Part shown: positions 18,781-27,469 of the stretch, piece by piece | Position numbering within the stretch: the first letter of the stretch is position 1 | How the letters are laid out: every line of letters starts with the position of its first letter | NCBI RefSeq assembly: GCF_004122035.1 | Contig: NZ_SAXA01000010.1 | Coordinates: forward strand, 62,001-126,000 | Origin: Ancylomarina salipaludis | Lineage (GTDB): Bacteria > Bacteroidota > Bacteroidia > Bacteroidales > Marinifilaceae | Length of the DNA: 64,000 bases | Direction: 5' to 3' | Position numbers and translations under genes: made by a program | Notes under the pieces: model-generated | The model's database searches: none | What the model was told of the DNA's origin: nothing | What the model saw: the letters and a program-made list of their open reading frames with translations, nothing else

Positions 18781-20187
18781 ATGAGTGTTGAAAAAAAAAG
18801 TACTATAAAAGAGCGCTTTTCCAGAGCCTTTTGGGTGGCCAACTCGGTTGAATTATTGGAACGTGCGGCATATTACGGGGTTTTTATTGTAATTACAATT
18901 TACCTTTCCCGCATATTGGGTTTTAGTGATATGGAGTCGGCATTAATTTCGGGTAGTTTTTCTGCCGGATTGTATTTGCTACCAACCTTCAGTGGCGCAT
19001 TAGCTGATAAAATGGGTTTTAAGAATGCTTTACTATTAGCATTTAGTCTCTTAACTGTTGGATATGCTGGTTTGGCAATTCTTCCTACCATGCTGGAATC
19101 TGCAGGTTTGGTTGAATATACAGATATTACCGTTTTTAAAGGCTTAAGAGAAAGTTCTTATAAGTGGATGGTCGTTCCGGTCATTATTGTAATCATGATT
19201 GGTGGTTCTTTCATCAAATCGGTGATTACAGGAACAGTAGCCAAGGAGACGACTGAAGCCACACGTGCAAAAGGTTTTTCTATCTTTTATATGATGGTTA
19301 ATATTGGTTCTTTTTCTGGAAAAACCATTGTAAAGCCATTGCGTGAAGCTATGGGTAACGAAGGTTTGGTGAACTTGAACTATTTCTCAGCAACCATGAC
19401 TGGTTTAGCCTTAATTGGTGTTTTCTTTTTCTTTAAGAGTGCTCGCCATGAAGGAGAAGGTAAAACGATTCGTGAGATTTGGGATGCCCTTTTAAGAGTA
19501 TTGGCAAATGGTCGTTTGGTTGCTTTAATTTTGATTGTAACCGGATTTTGGATGGTTCAGCACCAATTGTATGCAACCATGCCGAAGTATGTATTGCGTA
19601 TGGCCGGCGAGGGGGCTTCACCATCCTGGTATGCCAATGTGAATCCTTTGGTTGTGGTGCTTTCGGTAGGATTAATCACCCAACTCTTACGTAAGAAAAC
19701 AGCCCTGTTCTCAATGACTGTGGGGATGTTTATCATGCCAATTTCAGCCATGTGTATGGCAGCGGGTAATCTTTTGGATGTGGAGTCTGTTGACTTAGGT
19801 CTGTTTAGCTTGCATCCGGTTGCCTTTATGATGATTGTGGGGATTGTTTTTCAAGGTTTGGCCGAATCCTTTATTTCGCCACGTTTCCTTGAGTATTTCT
19901 CCTTGCAGGCGCCTAAGGGTGAGGAGGCTATGTATTTGGGCTTTTCTCACTTGCATTCATTTATCTCCTCAATCTTAGGTTTTGGATTATCGGGATACTT
20001 GCTTTCCAGATACTGCCCGGATCCAATGTTGTTTGAGAATCATGCGGCCTGGGAAGAAGCATCCGTACATGCCCATTACATCTGGTATTATTTTGTAGCG
20101 ATAGCTGCTACATCTGCCATCGCCCTGATTATATTCGGACGAATAACGCGTAAACTTGATGCCAAGCAAGCGCTTGCTGAAGCATAA
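18781..20187 (+). CDS. MFS transporter related to the POT/peptide:H+ symporter family
   Basis: This 468-residue protein has about 12 hydrophobic segments. The first helix carries the ELLERAAYYG motif, a form of the E-x-x-E-R-F/A-x-Y-Y signature of proton-dependent oligopeptide transporters. Helix 2-3 has DKMGFKNALL, the MFS loop motif, and a further conserved stretch is RAKGFSIFYMMVNIGSFSG. It would sit in the inner membrane and couple uptake of di/tripeptides or similar substrates to the proton gradient. It stands alone between the tRNA-Ser gene and a MITE-like element, with its own promoter. The substrate cannot be deduced from the sequence. Confidence 0.85.
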   Translation: MSVEKKSTIKERFSRAFWVANSVELLERAAYYGVFIVITIYLSRILGFSDMESALISGSFSAGLYLLPTFSGALADKMGFKNALLLAFSLLTVGYAGLAILPTMLESAGLVEYTDITVFKGLRESSYKWMVVPVIIVIMIGGSFIKSVITGTVAKETTEATRAKGFSIFYMMVNIGSFSGKTIVKPLREAMGNEGLVNLNYFSATMTGLALIGVFFFFKSARHEGEGKTIREIWDALLRVLANGRLVALILIVTGFWMVQHQLYATMPKYVLRMAGEGASPSWYANVNPLVVVLSVGLITQLLRKKTALFSMTVGMFIMPISAMCMAAGNLLDVESVDLGLFSLHPVAFMMIVGIVFQGLAESFISPRFLEYFSLQAPKGEEAMYLGFSHLHSFISSILGFGLSGYLLSRYCPDPMLFENHAAWEEASVHAHYIWYYFVAIAATSAIALIIFGRITRKLDAKQALAEA

Positions 20188-20228
20188 TGATAGAATTCCT
20201 CGGGGCTTGGCTCTGAGGACCTTATTAA

Positions 20229-20364
20229 GGCTGTCTAAAAAGTAGAATCTGGTCGTATTCAACGACTTCCCTAAAGGGAAGTCGTTGAAATTCAGTCTTC
20301 CTTTAGAGGGAGGAGTAAAAACTGAATTTTATATGAGTATGATGGCATTACTTTTTGGATAGCT
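20229..20364. mobile_element. MITE-like element with 16-bp terminal inverted repeats
   Basis: The left end GGCTGTCTAAAAAGTA (20229-20244) and right end TACTTTTTGGATAGCT (20349-20364) are inverted copies matching at 13 of 16 positions. The GGCTGTC...AAAAAGT type of end is common among DDE insertion sequences. The 136-bp interior holds no gene but contains a perfect 14-bp hairpin (about 20259-20288, TCAACGACTTCCCT with its complement and a 2-nt loop). No clear target duplication is visible. It is probably a non-autonomous derivative of an IS whose transposase is not in this window. Confidence 0.6.
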
Positions 20365-20428
20365 TTTTTTATTTGTCTTTTAATTAACAAGTGAGAGTTC
20401 TGTTAAAAGAATTCTGTTTGTAAGAGTT

Positions 20429-20490
20429 TACTGAGTGCCGGTCCCGAACGTTCGGGATGAATTTTTGGTACTTTTTTTTCAAGTAAAAAG
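20429..20490. repeat. short dispersed intergenic repeat
   Basis: It contains ACTGAGTGCCGG, then a perfect 16-bp palindrome TCCCGAACGTTCGGGA (20442-20457), then TTTTGGTACTTTT and an AAAAGTA partner. It shares the outer parts with the block near 18125-18175 of this window, but the palindrome insert differs. Confidence 0.5.
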
Positions 20491-20570
20491 TACAAGAAAC
20501 TAAAGTTTAAATGGGAGTTCAGAATAACAAGACTTGCATTTATGAATACCCCCTTTTATATTGCATCCAT

Positions 20571-23036
20571 TTAGTTTGTTTTCTGATCCTTCACATTCTC
20601 CCAATGCGCCAGAACAAAGCGCAGATCACTCATGCTAACATCTTTTCCCAAATCGCGTTTGGCATCGTTTAGGGCATGTACTTCGTGTGTGTCAAAATAA
20701 GCCATGATGTTGTCCAGCTTCTCATCTTCAACAAAACTGCTCACCGGCAAAGCATTGATGCCCACATAATAAGTCAGGTGTTCTTCTATGGTAGAACGGG
20801 TCAGATCGCGCATGGCTGCAATCACCGGAATACTCTTTCCCTCTTTAAACATCTGAAAGCTTTGTTCTTTACTACTCACTTTCTTAGGTGTTTCTGTTTG
20901 TGCAGATGAAAAAATATCGGGAGCCTGCGACAGATTATTTTCTTTTTTAAAGGCATCTACCAGTTTCAAAAGTTCCAGTCCAAATTCGTCAATCTTTTTA
21001 GAGCCCATGCCTTTGATCTTTTTCAAAGCCATTTTGTTTTGAGGCAGACTGTTGCAAATCTGAACCATTACCTTCAAGCTAATAATGGAAGCCACGCCGG
21101 TATTCAGGGCATCGGCTTTGGCATATCGCCAATCTTTAAGTTGTTTGAAAAGTTCAGGATAGTCCACAACGGCCGAATAATCCTCTTGCTTGGGCATGCG
21201 TTTGAAGCTAATGGTTTTCAGATGCTCCTTGGCTTTGAGTTCAAGAAAATCTTTCAGAACAAAACCATGCTGGCAGTAAAGCATACAGGCCAGTTTTACA
21301 CGCGTTAACTCCACAATCTGCAGGCGCAGTTCTTTAACTGTTTTTTCAAGAGCCTGATTATCCGTATCGAAATAGCTCTCATGAACGGGTTCCAGAATAT
21401 AGAGTTCAAGCTTGGGAATAAAGTATTGACAGGCTTTGTGCAGGCGTTCCTGAAAAAGTTTGTCGTTTTCAAGATTGGCCGAATCGCCAAACATATGAAA
21501 CAATTGGTTGGCGAATTGTTGCCCAACCTTAACCAGTTCAGATTTTATCTGGTTGATGACGGCCTTTAGTTTTTCCTTGCAATCACCTTGTGAGGTAGTG
21601 GGGTAAGCCTCAAATACCTTGTTCAGCCGATAGCAATAATGGTAAACCAAATCCATATCGAAGAGTTCTTTGAGTAGAGAGAGCTGATAGTCACGCTTTG
21701 CCTTATACAAATCTTCTTGCTTAGGCGGATTCTCTTGCATGGCCTTATTAAAACTGGCTACCGAGCTGTCGCAGATAATGCCCTGAGGATTGATGCGGGT
21801 TTTCAGCACCATCCCTTCAAGCGACTTGCAGCGCGACAGAGCCACATACACCTGTCCGTGTGCAAAGGCCGAAGCCGCATCGATAATGGCTTTCTCAAAA
21901 GTGAGGCCCTGCGATTTGTGTATAGTGATGGCCCAAGCCAGTTTCAACGGAAATTGTGTGAAGGAACCAATCACCTCTTCCTCAATCTCTTTGCTTTCTT
22001 CGTTGATATTGAATTTTATATTCTGCCAGGTTTCCTTTTCAACTTCAATGACATCTTCGTCGCCCTCACATTTTACGCTGATGCTGTCCTTATTCATAAA
22101 GGTAATCACACCAATCTTGCCATTATAATAACGTTTGGCTGACTGCGAATCGTTTTTCACAAACATCACCTGAGCCCCTTTCTTTAGTTCCAGTTCTTCC
22201 AGGGTAGGGAAGGAATAGTCAGGAAATTGGCCATCTATGCTGGCTGTAAAACTTTTTTTGTCGGTTTCAAGCTTTTCCAGTTTAATCTCGTTGATTTCCT
22301 CTGCCTTTCGGTTGTGCGTACTCAGTGTGATATAGGCATCCTTATCATCCGGATCGAAATCGGGCTTGTAGTTGGCATTCAGTCTGCGTCGCGACGCGTC
22401 TGACAGTTGGTTGTTGCGTATTTCGTTGAGAATACGAATAAAGCTTTCATCCGTCTGACGATAGATGTGTTTGAGTTCTATACAGATATGAGGTGACTTT
22501 TTCAGGGCGCGCGAACTGAAAAAGAACTCCGTTTCGTAAAAACGACTGAGGATAGACCATTCTTCTTGTTTCACCACGGGAGGCAATTGTTGCAAATCGC
22601 CAATCATCAGCAGCTGAACACCACCAAAGGGCAATTTCGAGCTGCGGTAATGACGCAAAACCGAATCAATCCCATCCAGCAAGTCGGCACGCACCATCGA
22701 AATCTCGTCAATAACCAGTAGATCTAACGATTTGATGATATCAATCTTGTTTTTTCTTAAACGGTTTTCAGGGGCATTTTTAGCTTTGTTTTGGTATTCT
22801 TCATCGGGCAGAATAGGACTGAACCCCAACTGAAAAAAAGAGTGAATGGTCACCCCGCCCGCATTAATAGCAGCTACACCCGTCGGAGCCACCACAATCA
22901 TGCGTTTGAGCGATTCCTGACGCAAACGGTGCAAAAAAGTGGTTTTACCCGTCCCGGCTTTTCCTGTGAGAAAAATATTGGTGTTGGTGTTCTCTATATA
23001 GTCGTAAGCCAGCTTCAGCTCTTTGTTTTCTGCCAT
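20571..23036 (-). CDS. Pif1/RecD-like superfamily 1 DNA helicase with HRDC and helix-turn-helix C-terminus
   Basis: The protein has 821 residues. The N-terminal half is an SF1B helicase: Walker A GKAGTGKTT (residues 25-33), APTGVAA, Walker B LLVIDEISM (Asp110-Glu111), GDLQQLPPV, and the C-terminal AITIHKSQGLTFEKAIID and VYVALSRCKSLEGM motifs. About residues 610-690 form an HRDC-type nucleic-acid binding domain (DWRYAKADALNTGVASIISLK... to KIKGMGSKKIDEFG). The last 110 residues resemble the helix-turn-helix wing found at the end of Bacteroidota RecQ proteins (KEGKSIPVIAAMRDLTRSTIEEHL). It likely unwinds DNA during repair or replication restart. It is transcribed alone, convergent to the transporter gene. 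Confidence 0.93.
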   Translation of the reverse strand: MAENKELKLAYDYIENTNTNIFLTGKAGTGKTTFLHRLRQESLKRMIVVAPTGVAAINAGGVTIHSFFQLGFSPILPDEEYQNKAKNAPENRLRKNKIDIIKSLDLLVIDEISMVRADLLDGIDSVLRHYRSSKLPFGGVQLLMIGDLQQLPPVVKQEEWSILSRFYETEFFFSSRALKKSPHICIELKHIYRQTDESFIRILNEIRNNQLSDASRRRLNANYKPDFDPDDKDAYITLSTHNRKAEEINEIKLEKLETDKKSFTASIDGQFPDYSFPTLEELELKKGAQVMFVKNDSQSAKRYYNGKIGVITFMNKDSISVKCEGDEDVIEVEKETWQNIKFNINEESKEIEEEVIGSFTQFPLKLAWAITIHKSQGLTFEKAIIDAASAFAHGQVYVALSRCKSLEGMVLKTRINPQGIICDSSVASFNKAMQENPPKQEDLYKAKRDYQLSLLKELFDMDLVYHYCYRLNKVFEAYPTTSQGDCKEKLKAVINQIKSELVKVGQQFANQLFHMFGDSANLENDKLFQERLHKACQYFIPKLELYILEPVHESYFDTDNQALEKTVKELRLQIVELTRVKLACMLYCQHGFVLKDFLELKAKEHLKTISFKRMPKQEDYSAVVDYPELFKQLKDWRYAKADALNTGVASIISLKVMVQICNSLPQNKMALKKIKGMGSKKIDEFGLELLKLVDAFKKENNLSQAPDIFSSAQTETPKKVSSKEQSFQMFKEGKSIPVIAAMRDLTRSTIEEHLTYYVGINALPVSSFVEDEKLDNIMAYFDTHEVHALNDAKRDLGKDVSMSDLRFVLAHWENVKDQKTN

Positions 23037-23199
23037 CTGATTGTGAAAAATGATAATCAGTAAAATTAATACTTTCGGTGGAGAATGGGAGAGAAGCGGA
23101 AAGGAAAATCAAGGATAAAGTTTCAAAGAAGAGTTTGACGCAGATTCTCACGGATTAAATATGAGTCATCATATTGCTTGATTGTTGATTTGTTTAAGT

Positions 23200-23916
23200 T
23201 TAGACAAGAATATTTTCATTAACCCAGTTTTGAAATTTACTTTTGTATTTCTCACTTACTGAGATGTAGATTTTGTCATCAAAAATAATCCTGTTACGTT
23301 CGATTACAGAAATTTTAGTTAGGTTCACAATATACGACCTGTGAATACGCATAAACTTGTAATCAGGGAGTTTATCTTCAATTGATTTTAAGCTGCAAAG
23401 CGACATCACTTCGCTTGAGTTGTCTAAATGAATCTTCATGTATTCGCTTATTGACTCAATATATTTTATATGATTTAAATCAATTTTAACGGTTTTATAT
23501 TTCGACTTAATAAAAAGAAAATTGTTTTCTGTTTTATCCGGACTCGTAATCGGTTGATGAATTTTAAACCTCGTTTTAGCTTTATGTGCTGATTTTAAGA
23601 ATTCGGAGTAATTAAAAGGCTTAAGTAGATAGTCAATGGCATTTAAGCGAAACCCTTCAATTGCATACTGGCAGTGTGCGCTGGTAAAAATCACCATGGG
23701 GGGATTGTCAAGCAATTTAACAAAGTCGATACCACTTAAGCCGGGCATGTCAATATCAATAAACATCAAGTCAACCTGCTTTTCTTGTAAAACATCTATA
23801 GCCTTTTCGGGACTGGTATAAATTGCAACCTTCTCAAGAAAGGACGATTGATCGATATACGATTCGATCTGTTTTAAAGCTATAAGTTCATTGTCAATAG
23901 CAATGCATTTTATCAT
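23200..23916 (-). CDS. LytTR-family response regulator
   Basis: The protein has 238 residues when started at ATG 23916 (MIKCIAIDNE). The frame extends nine codons further upstream without support. The receiver domain has the acidic pair near Asp8, phosphoacceptor Asp54 (MFIDIDMPGLSG), Thr/Ser switch region IFTSAH and Lys in YLLKPF. After a linker, residues about 135-235 form a LytTR DNA-binding domain (FLFIKSKYKTVKIDL, IKYIES, FMRIHRSYIVNL). It would bind direct repeats in promoters and act on transcription. No histidine kinase gene is adjacent, so its partner (normally a LytS/YehU-type kinase) must be elsewhere. Confidence 0.93.
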   Translation of the reverse strand: MIKCIAIDNELIALKQIESYIDQSSFLEKVAIYTSPEKAIDVLQEKQVDLMFIDIDMPGLSGIDFVKLLDNPPMVIFTSAHCQYAIEGFRLNAIDYLLKPFNYSEFLKSAHKAKTRFKIHQPITSPDKTENNFLFIKSKYKTVKIDLNHIKYIESISEYMKIHLDNSSEVMSLCSLKSIEDKLPDYKFMRIHRSYIVNLTKISVIERNRIIFDDKIYISVSEKYKSKFQNWVNENILV

Positions 23917-24174
23917 AATGATTCTGAGTGTTTGGAAATACACATAAATTTGAATTCAACTTATACGAATGAAATCAATCAGTTGTAAGATTTGTCAATA
24001 AATATATGCTTTTTATCAGTAAAAATGTAATAGTTGTCAATTAAATGTTATAGTTAAACTATGATGAATGGTATTTAACTAAATACGAGTTAAGCAATTG
24101 TTGCCTTTTGTGAGCTTAATACGATCTATGCTATTGCCAATTCGTTTTCATTAAAGCTGTATTTATCGCACATA

Positions 24175-24203
24175 AGAAAGTCCGGTTCAATACCGGACTT
24201 TCT
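24175..24203. terminator. perfect 12-bp hairpin between the metallopeptidase and response regulator genes
   Basis: The stem is AGAAAGTCCGGT / ACCGGACTTTCT with the 5-nt loop TCAAT, about 90 bp beyond the stop codon of the minus-strand metallopeptidase. The T-tract is weak on both strands, so it could also serve as an RNA-stabilising or transcription-blocking structure ahead of the response regulator gene. Confidence 0.6.
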
Positions 24204-24293
24204 TCATTTTTGCATAGACACATAAAACCGTTTAAGTTAATGGATATGCATAGGGTTTTCAAAAGAGAAAAGCCTTAAGGTTTGCTTCAGATT

Positions 24294-27248
24294 TTATTTT
24301 TTGATAAACTTTTTGGTTATAATCTCTTTTTTCGTCTCAACTGAGATAAGGTACAAGCCAGTTGGAAGTTCTGAGATATTAATTCTACTCTCATTATCAT
24401 CCATCTTAACTACTTTTATTAGTGATCCGGTTGTACTGTAAATTTTAAGCTTACCATTTGTTTTAGCATTTGTAACCTGTACTTTAATGAACGAGCTAGC
24501 TGGGTTAGGATAAATATTAACAGCTGGTTCTGTTACGATAGTATTCATATTGGAATTAGTAGCAGTAATACCGTAAGTAGTACTAGGCAGACAGAAACTG
24601 GTCACCTCTGATGATCCAAATGAACCGCCCGATGCCAAGATCGTTCCTGTGCTATTTTCTAGTTTGTATGAACCGTTTCCATAGGCACAGCAAATGCCAT
24701 CACCGTAAGCATCCGAAATAGTGAACTCATAACATCCATCTGTTAAATCATCAATTGGAATAACAAGAGTTGATTCATCTGCTTGCGAGTTGTATGTGCC
24801 TCCCGAAGCAACAGTTGATCCATTACCATCTTTTAGTGCCCAACTTGTTTCTTCTGGATATCTGTCGAATGTAATTGTAAGAGTTAAGTTGTTGGTACTG
24901 GCTGTTGTCGTTGTGACATCTAATGAATTACTTGCAGCCGAAATATTACCTTTAGCATCTGTAGCAGTTACATAAAAGCGGTATGTCGTAGACTCTGTAA
25001 GACCTGTTACATTCGTTGTGGTACCTGTTGTTGTTGCTATTAAATTTCCATCCTGATAAACTTGATAATCTTTTACCGCAACATTATCTGTTGAAGCTGT
25101 CCAGTTCAAGGTGCATGATGTATCTGCAATATTCGAAGATGCCAGGTTTGCAGGAGCACTTGGAGCTTCTGTGTCATCTGATGGTTCTCCAAATGTTACG
25201 GTGTAATCTTCAACTTCACCGTAGCCAAATGTCTCACAAGTCGTTTGTGCGCCATTGTATTTCATAGAGATTCTCATACGTGTTGTTCCGCTTGCCGAGG
25301 CATCCAGGGTCATGCTTCCGGTTACAACACCACTATTTACAGCACCGGCATCATATACCAATTCGTCAGCGCTAAAGGTAAAGTCCTTATTATAATCTAT
25401 CCAGATTTTCCAGTATTCATTATAGGATGTACTGGCATATCCAGGTGTTAAAGTTAAATCAACTGTTGCTCCAGCCTCAAGGTTTATGGTTTTATCCGTA
25501 AAATCGGAATAGCCCGTTGCACCTGATGAATTTGTATATGTTCCAATAGCAACTTCCGAAATCCACTCATAACTAAAGTCACTCCCTTTTGAACTACAGT
25601 ATGTATCATTAATCTCACCATATGGTGTACCAACACCAATAGCATACATGGCATTGGTTACCGAAATTTCTTCCTGAGAACCTGCTCCATAAAGATCTTG
25701 AGCTGCTTGTATGGCAAATGTTCTTGCATCTGCATAATTAGAGCTTGAAGTCATATACTGACTTTCAATTCGAAATGTAATTTGTTCTGCTTTTTCAATT
25801 CCAATGGCTGTTACATTATACGAGTCGCCATTATCATTTGTTCCGGAGCCACCTTCGGTTATTAAATAAAACCAGTGGCAGAAAGGACCATTGTTTGTAT
25901 GAACCCCGCCATAATCATTATATCTGCTGGGGCTACTTGAAAGGGGGGCCCAGTTTGTACCTTGATAAGTATCAGGTAAACCTTTCGATTTTGGATCACT
26001 TATTGAGCGGAGTGCTGAACCTAAATCTTCACCCATTGCCCAGGTATCTTTATTTGGAGCATATTTGTATTCAATAGCACAACCCCAAATGTCGCTGAAT
26101 GCTTCGTTTAGAGCACCTTCTTCATTTTGGTAGTTAAGATCAGCCGTATATGAACAAACTGCATGTCCGAATTCATGACCAAAAACATCAAGAGAAGTTA
26201 AAATATCAAAGGAGCTTCCATCGCCAAAAGTGAAAACTGAACCATTCCAATACGCATTATCATAGTTCACATCGAAATGAACATAGGTTTTGATTAATGC
26301 ACCATTATTATCAAAACTGTTACGATTAAAGGTGTTTTTAAAATAATCATAGGTCATCATGCCTGCCCAATGCGCATCTAAAGCACCGTTATCTTTAGCA
26401 GAATTATCATATTCGGCTTGAGACCAGTTATTATCATTATCAGTAAAATCGACTGCACTGGTATAACTGGTTCCTTGATTACAGTTATAAGTCACGATAC
26501 CATTACCTCTTGTATAATCTCTTAATCGATAGTAGGTACTGTAACTTTCGGTGTTGATTGGTTTTGTACCACTATAGCGTGTAACTGCCGAACCTGTTTC
26601 ATTAGCTCTGTGAAGACGAGCATTCGTATGAACAATCTCTCCGGTATGAGCGTCTACATAAATAAAGGCACGACTTAAAGGTTTTGTGGCATAAATATCA
26701 ATTTTATAGGCCAATACCATTTCGTGAACAGCCTTAGGATCTTTGCCGTAATCATAAGCAACAATAACCAATTCAGGAGCTGTATAAAAATCTTTGTTGT
26801 CCGTGCTCATGTATTCTTCAGCGTTAACAAAAGCTTTTGCTTTTTCACGGGCATCATTTTCGGTGAGAGAAGGTCTAATGTTAATCTCTTCGACTAATTT
26901 GTAATTTCCATTTAACGATTCGATTTGTTTATTACGACTATGAACGATATAAACACCATTTTCTACTTTGATTCCCTTATGATACTGTTGGAATCTCTCA
27001 TGGCTATAACCATTGCGATCATTTTCTGATCGTAATGATTTATACGCATCATTTGTTGTCATGTTAAACAAACCAGACAATACGGCTTTTGTTTCTGCCT
27101 GAGTAGCAGCTTTCGTTTTGCCTTTAGTGTTGAATTTAATAAAGGTTGGGTGACCGTTCTGGTCAAGTTTTTGTTTTTCAATCTCTTGCGCATAGGTCGA
27201 ATGACATATAAATGCAAAAATAAAAATAAGAGTAAAACATTTTTTCAT
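24294..27248 (-). CDS. T9SS-secreted thermolysin-family (M4) metallopeptidase
   Basis: This 984-residue protein has a signal peptide (ending CHSTYAQ) and an FTP/PepSY-type propeptide (about 40-210). The M4 catalytic domain has the zinc motif HEFGH (His358, Glu359, His362) and third ligand Glu382 in NEAFSD, with the active site apparently intact. Then follow a GEVED domain (about 560-690; contains FGYGEVEDYTVTFG), an FnIII domain (APSAPANLASSNIADTS), a jelly-roll domain with ISDAYGDGICC, and a type A T9SS sorting domain (VNIYPNPASSFIKV to TKKFIKK). It should be a secreted protease for extracellular protein digestion. It is transcribed alone, with the repeat array upstream. Confidence 0.95.
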   Translation of the reverse strand: MKKCFTLIFIFAFICHSTYAQEIEKQKLDQNGHPTFIKFNTKGKTKAATQAETKAVLSGLFNMTTNDAYKSLRSENDRNGYSHERFQQYHKGIKVENGVYIVHSRNKQIESLNGNYKLVEEINIRPSLTENDAREKAKAFVNAEEYMSTDNKDFYTAPELVIVAYDYGKDPKAVHEMVLAYKIDIYATKPLSRAFIYVDAHTGEIVHTNARLHRANETGSAVTRYSGTKPINTESYSTYYRLRDYTRGNGIVTYNCNQGTSYTSAVDFTDNDNNWSQAEYDNSAKDNGALDAHWAGMMTYDYFKNTFNRNSFDNNGALIKTYVHFDVNYDNAYWNGSVFTFGDGSSFDILTSLDVFGHEFGHAVCSYTADLNYQNEEGALNEAFSDIWGCAIEYKYAPNKDTWAMGEDLGSALRSISDPKSKGLPDTYQGTNWAPLSSSPSRYNDYGGVHTNNGPFCHWFYLITEGGSGTNDNGDSYNVTAIGIEKAEQITFRIESQYMTSSSNYADARTFAIQAAQDLYGAGSQEEISVTNAMYAIGVGTPYGEINDTYCSSKGSDFSYEWISEVAIGTYTNSSGATGYSDFTDKTINLEAGATVDLTLTPGYASTSYNEYWKIWIDYNKDFTFSADELVYDAGAVNSGVVTGSMTLDASASGTTRMRISMKYNGAQTTCETFGYGEVEDYTVTFGEPSDDTEAPSAPANLASSNIADTSCTLNWTASTDNVAVKDYQVYQDGNLIATTTGTTTNVTGLTESTTYRFYVTATDAKGNISAASNSLDVTTTTASTNNLTLTITFDRYPEETSWALKDGNGSTVASGGTYNSQADESTLVIPIDDLTDGCYEFTISDAYGDGICCAYGNGSYKLENSTGTILASGGSFGSSEVTSFCLPSTTYGITATNSNMNTIVTEPAVNIYPNPASSFIKVQVTNAKTNGKLKIYSTTGSLIKVVKMDDNESRINISELPTGLYLISVETKKEIITKKFIKK

Positions 27249-27469
27249 AATTAATGGGGATTAGGTTAATAAGTATTAATGATATTTAATAACATAAACT
27301 TAAAAATGAATTAATCGTTTAGTGAATAAAATCAGTAGAGAGTTATTTATTATCTGTAGATAGGTGAATCTTATCAGTAAACAGAACAAGTGCATTTTCA
27401 ATAAATTATAATCGTGCAATCTTTTGTCTTAAGGTCATTTACAATCTCCAATGACGAGAATAGGGGGTG

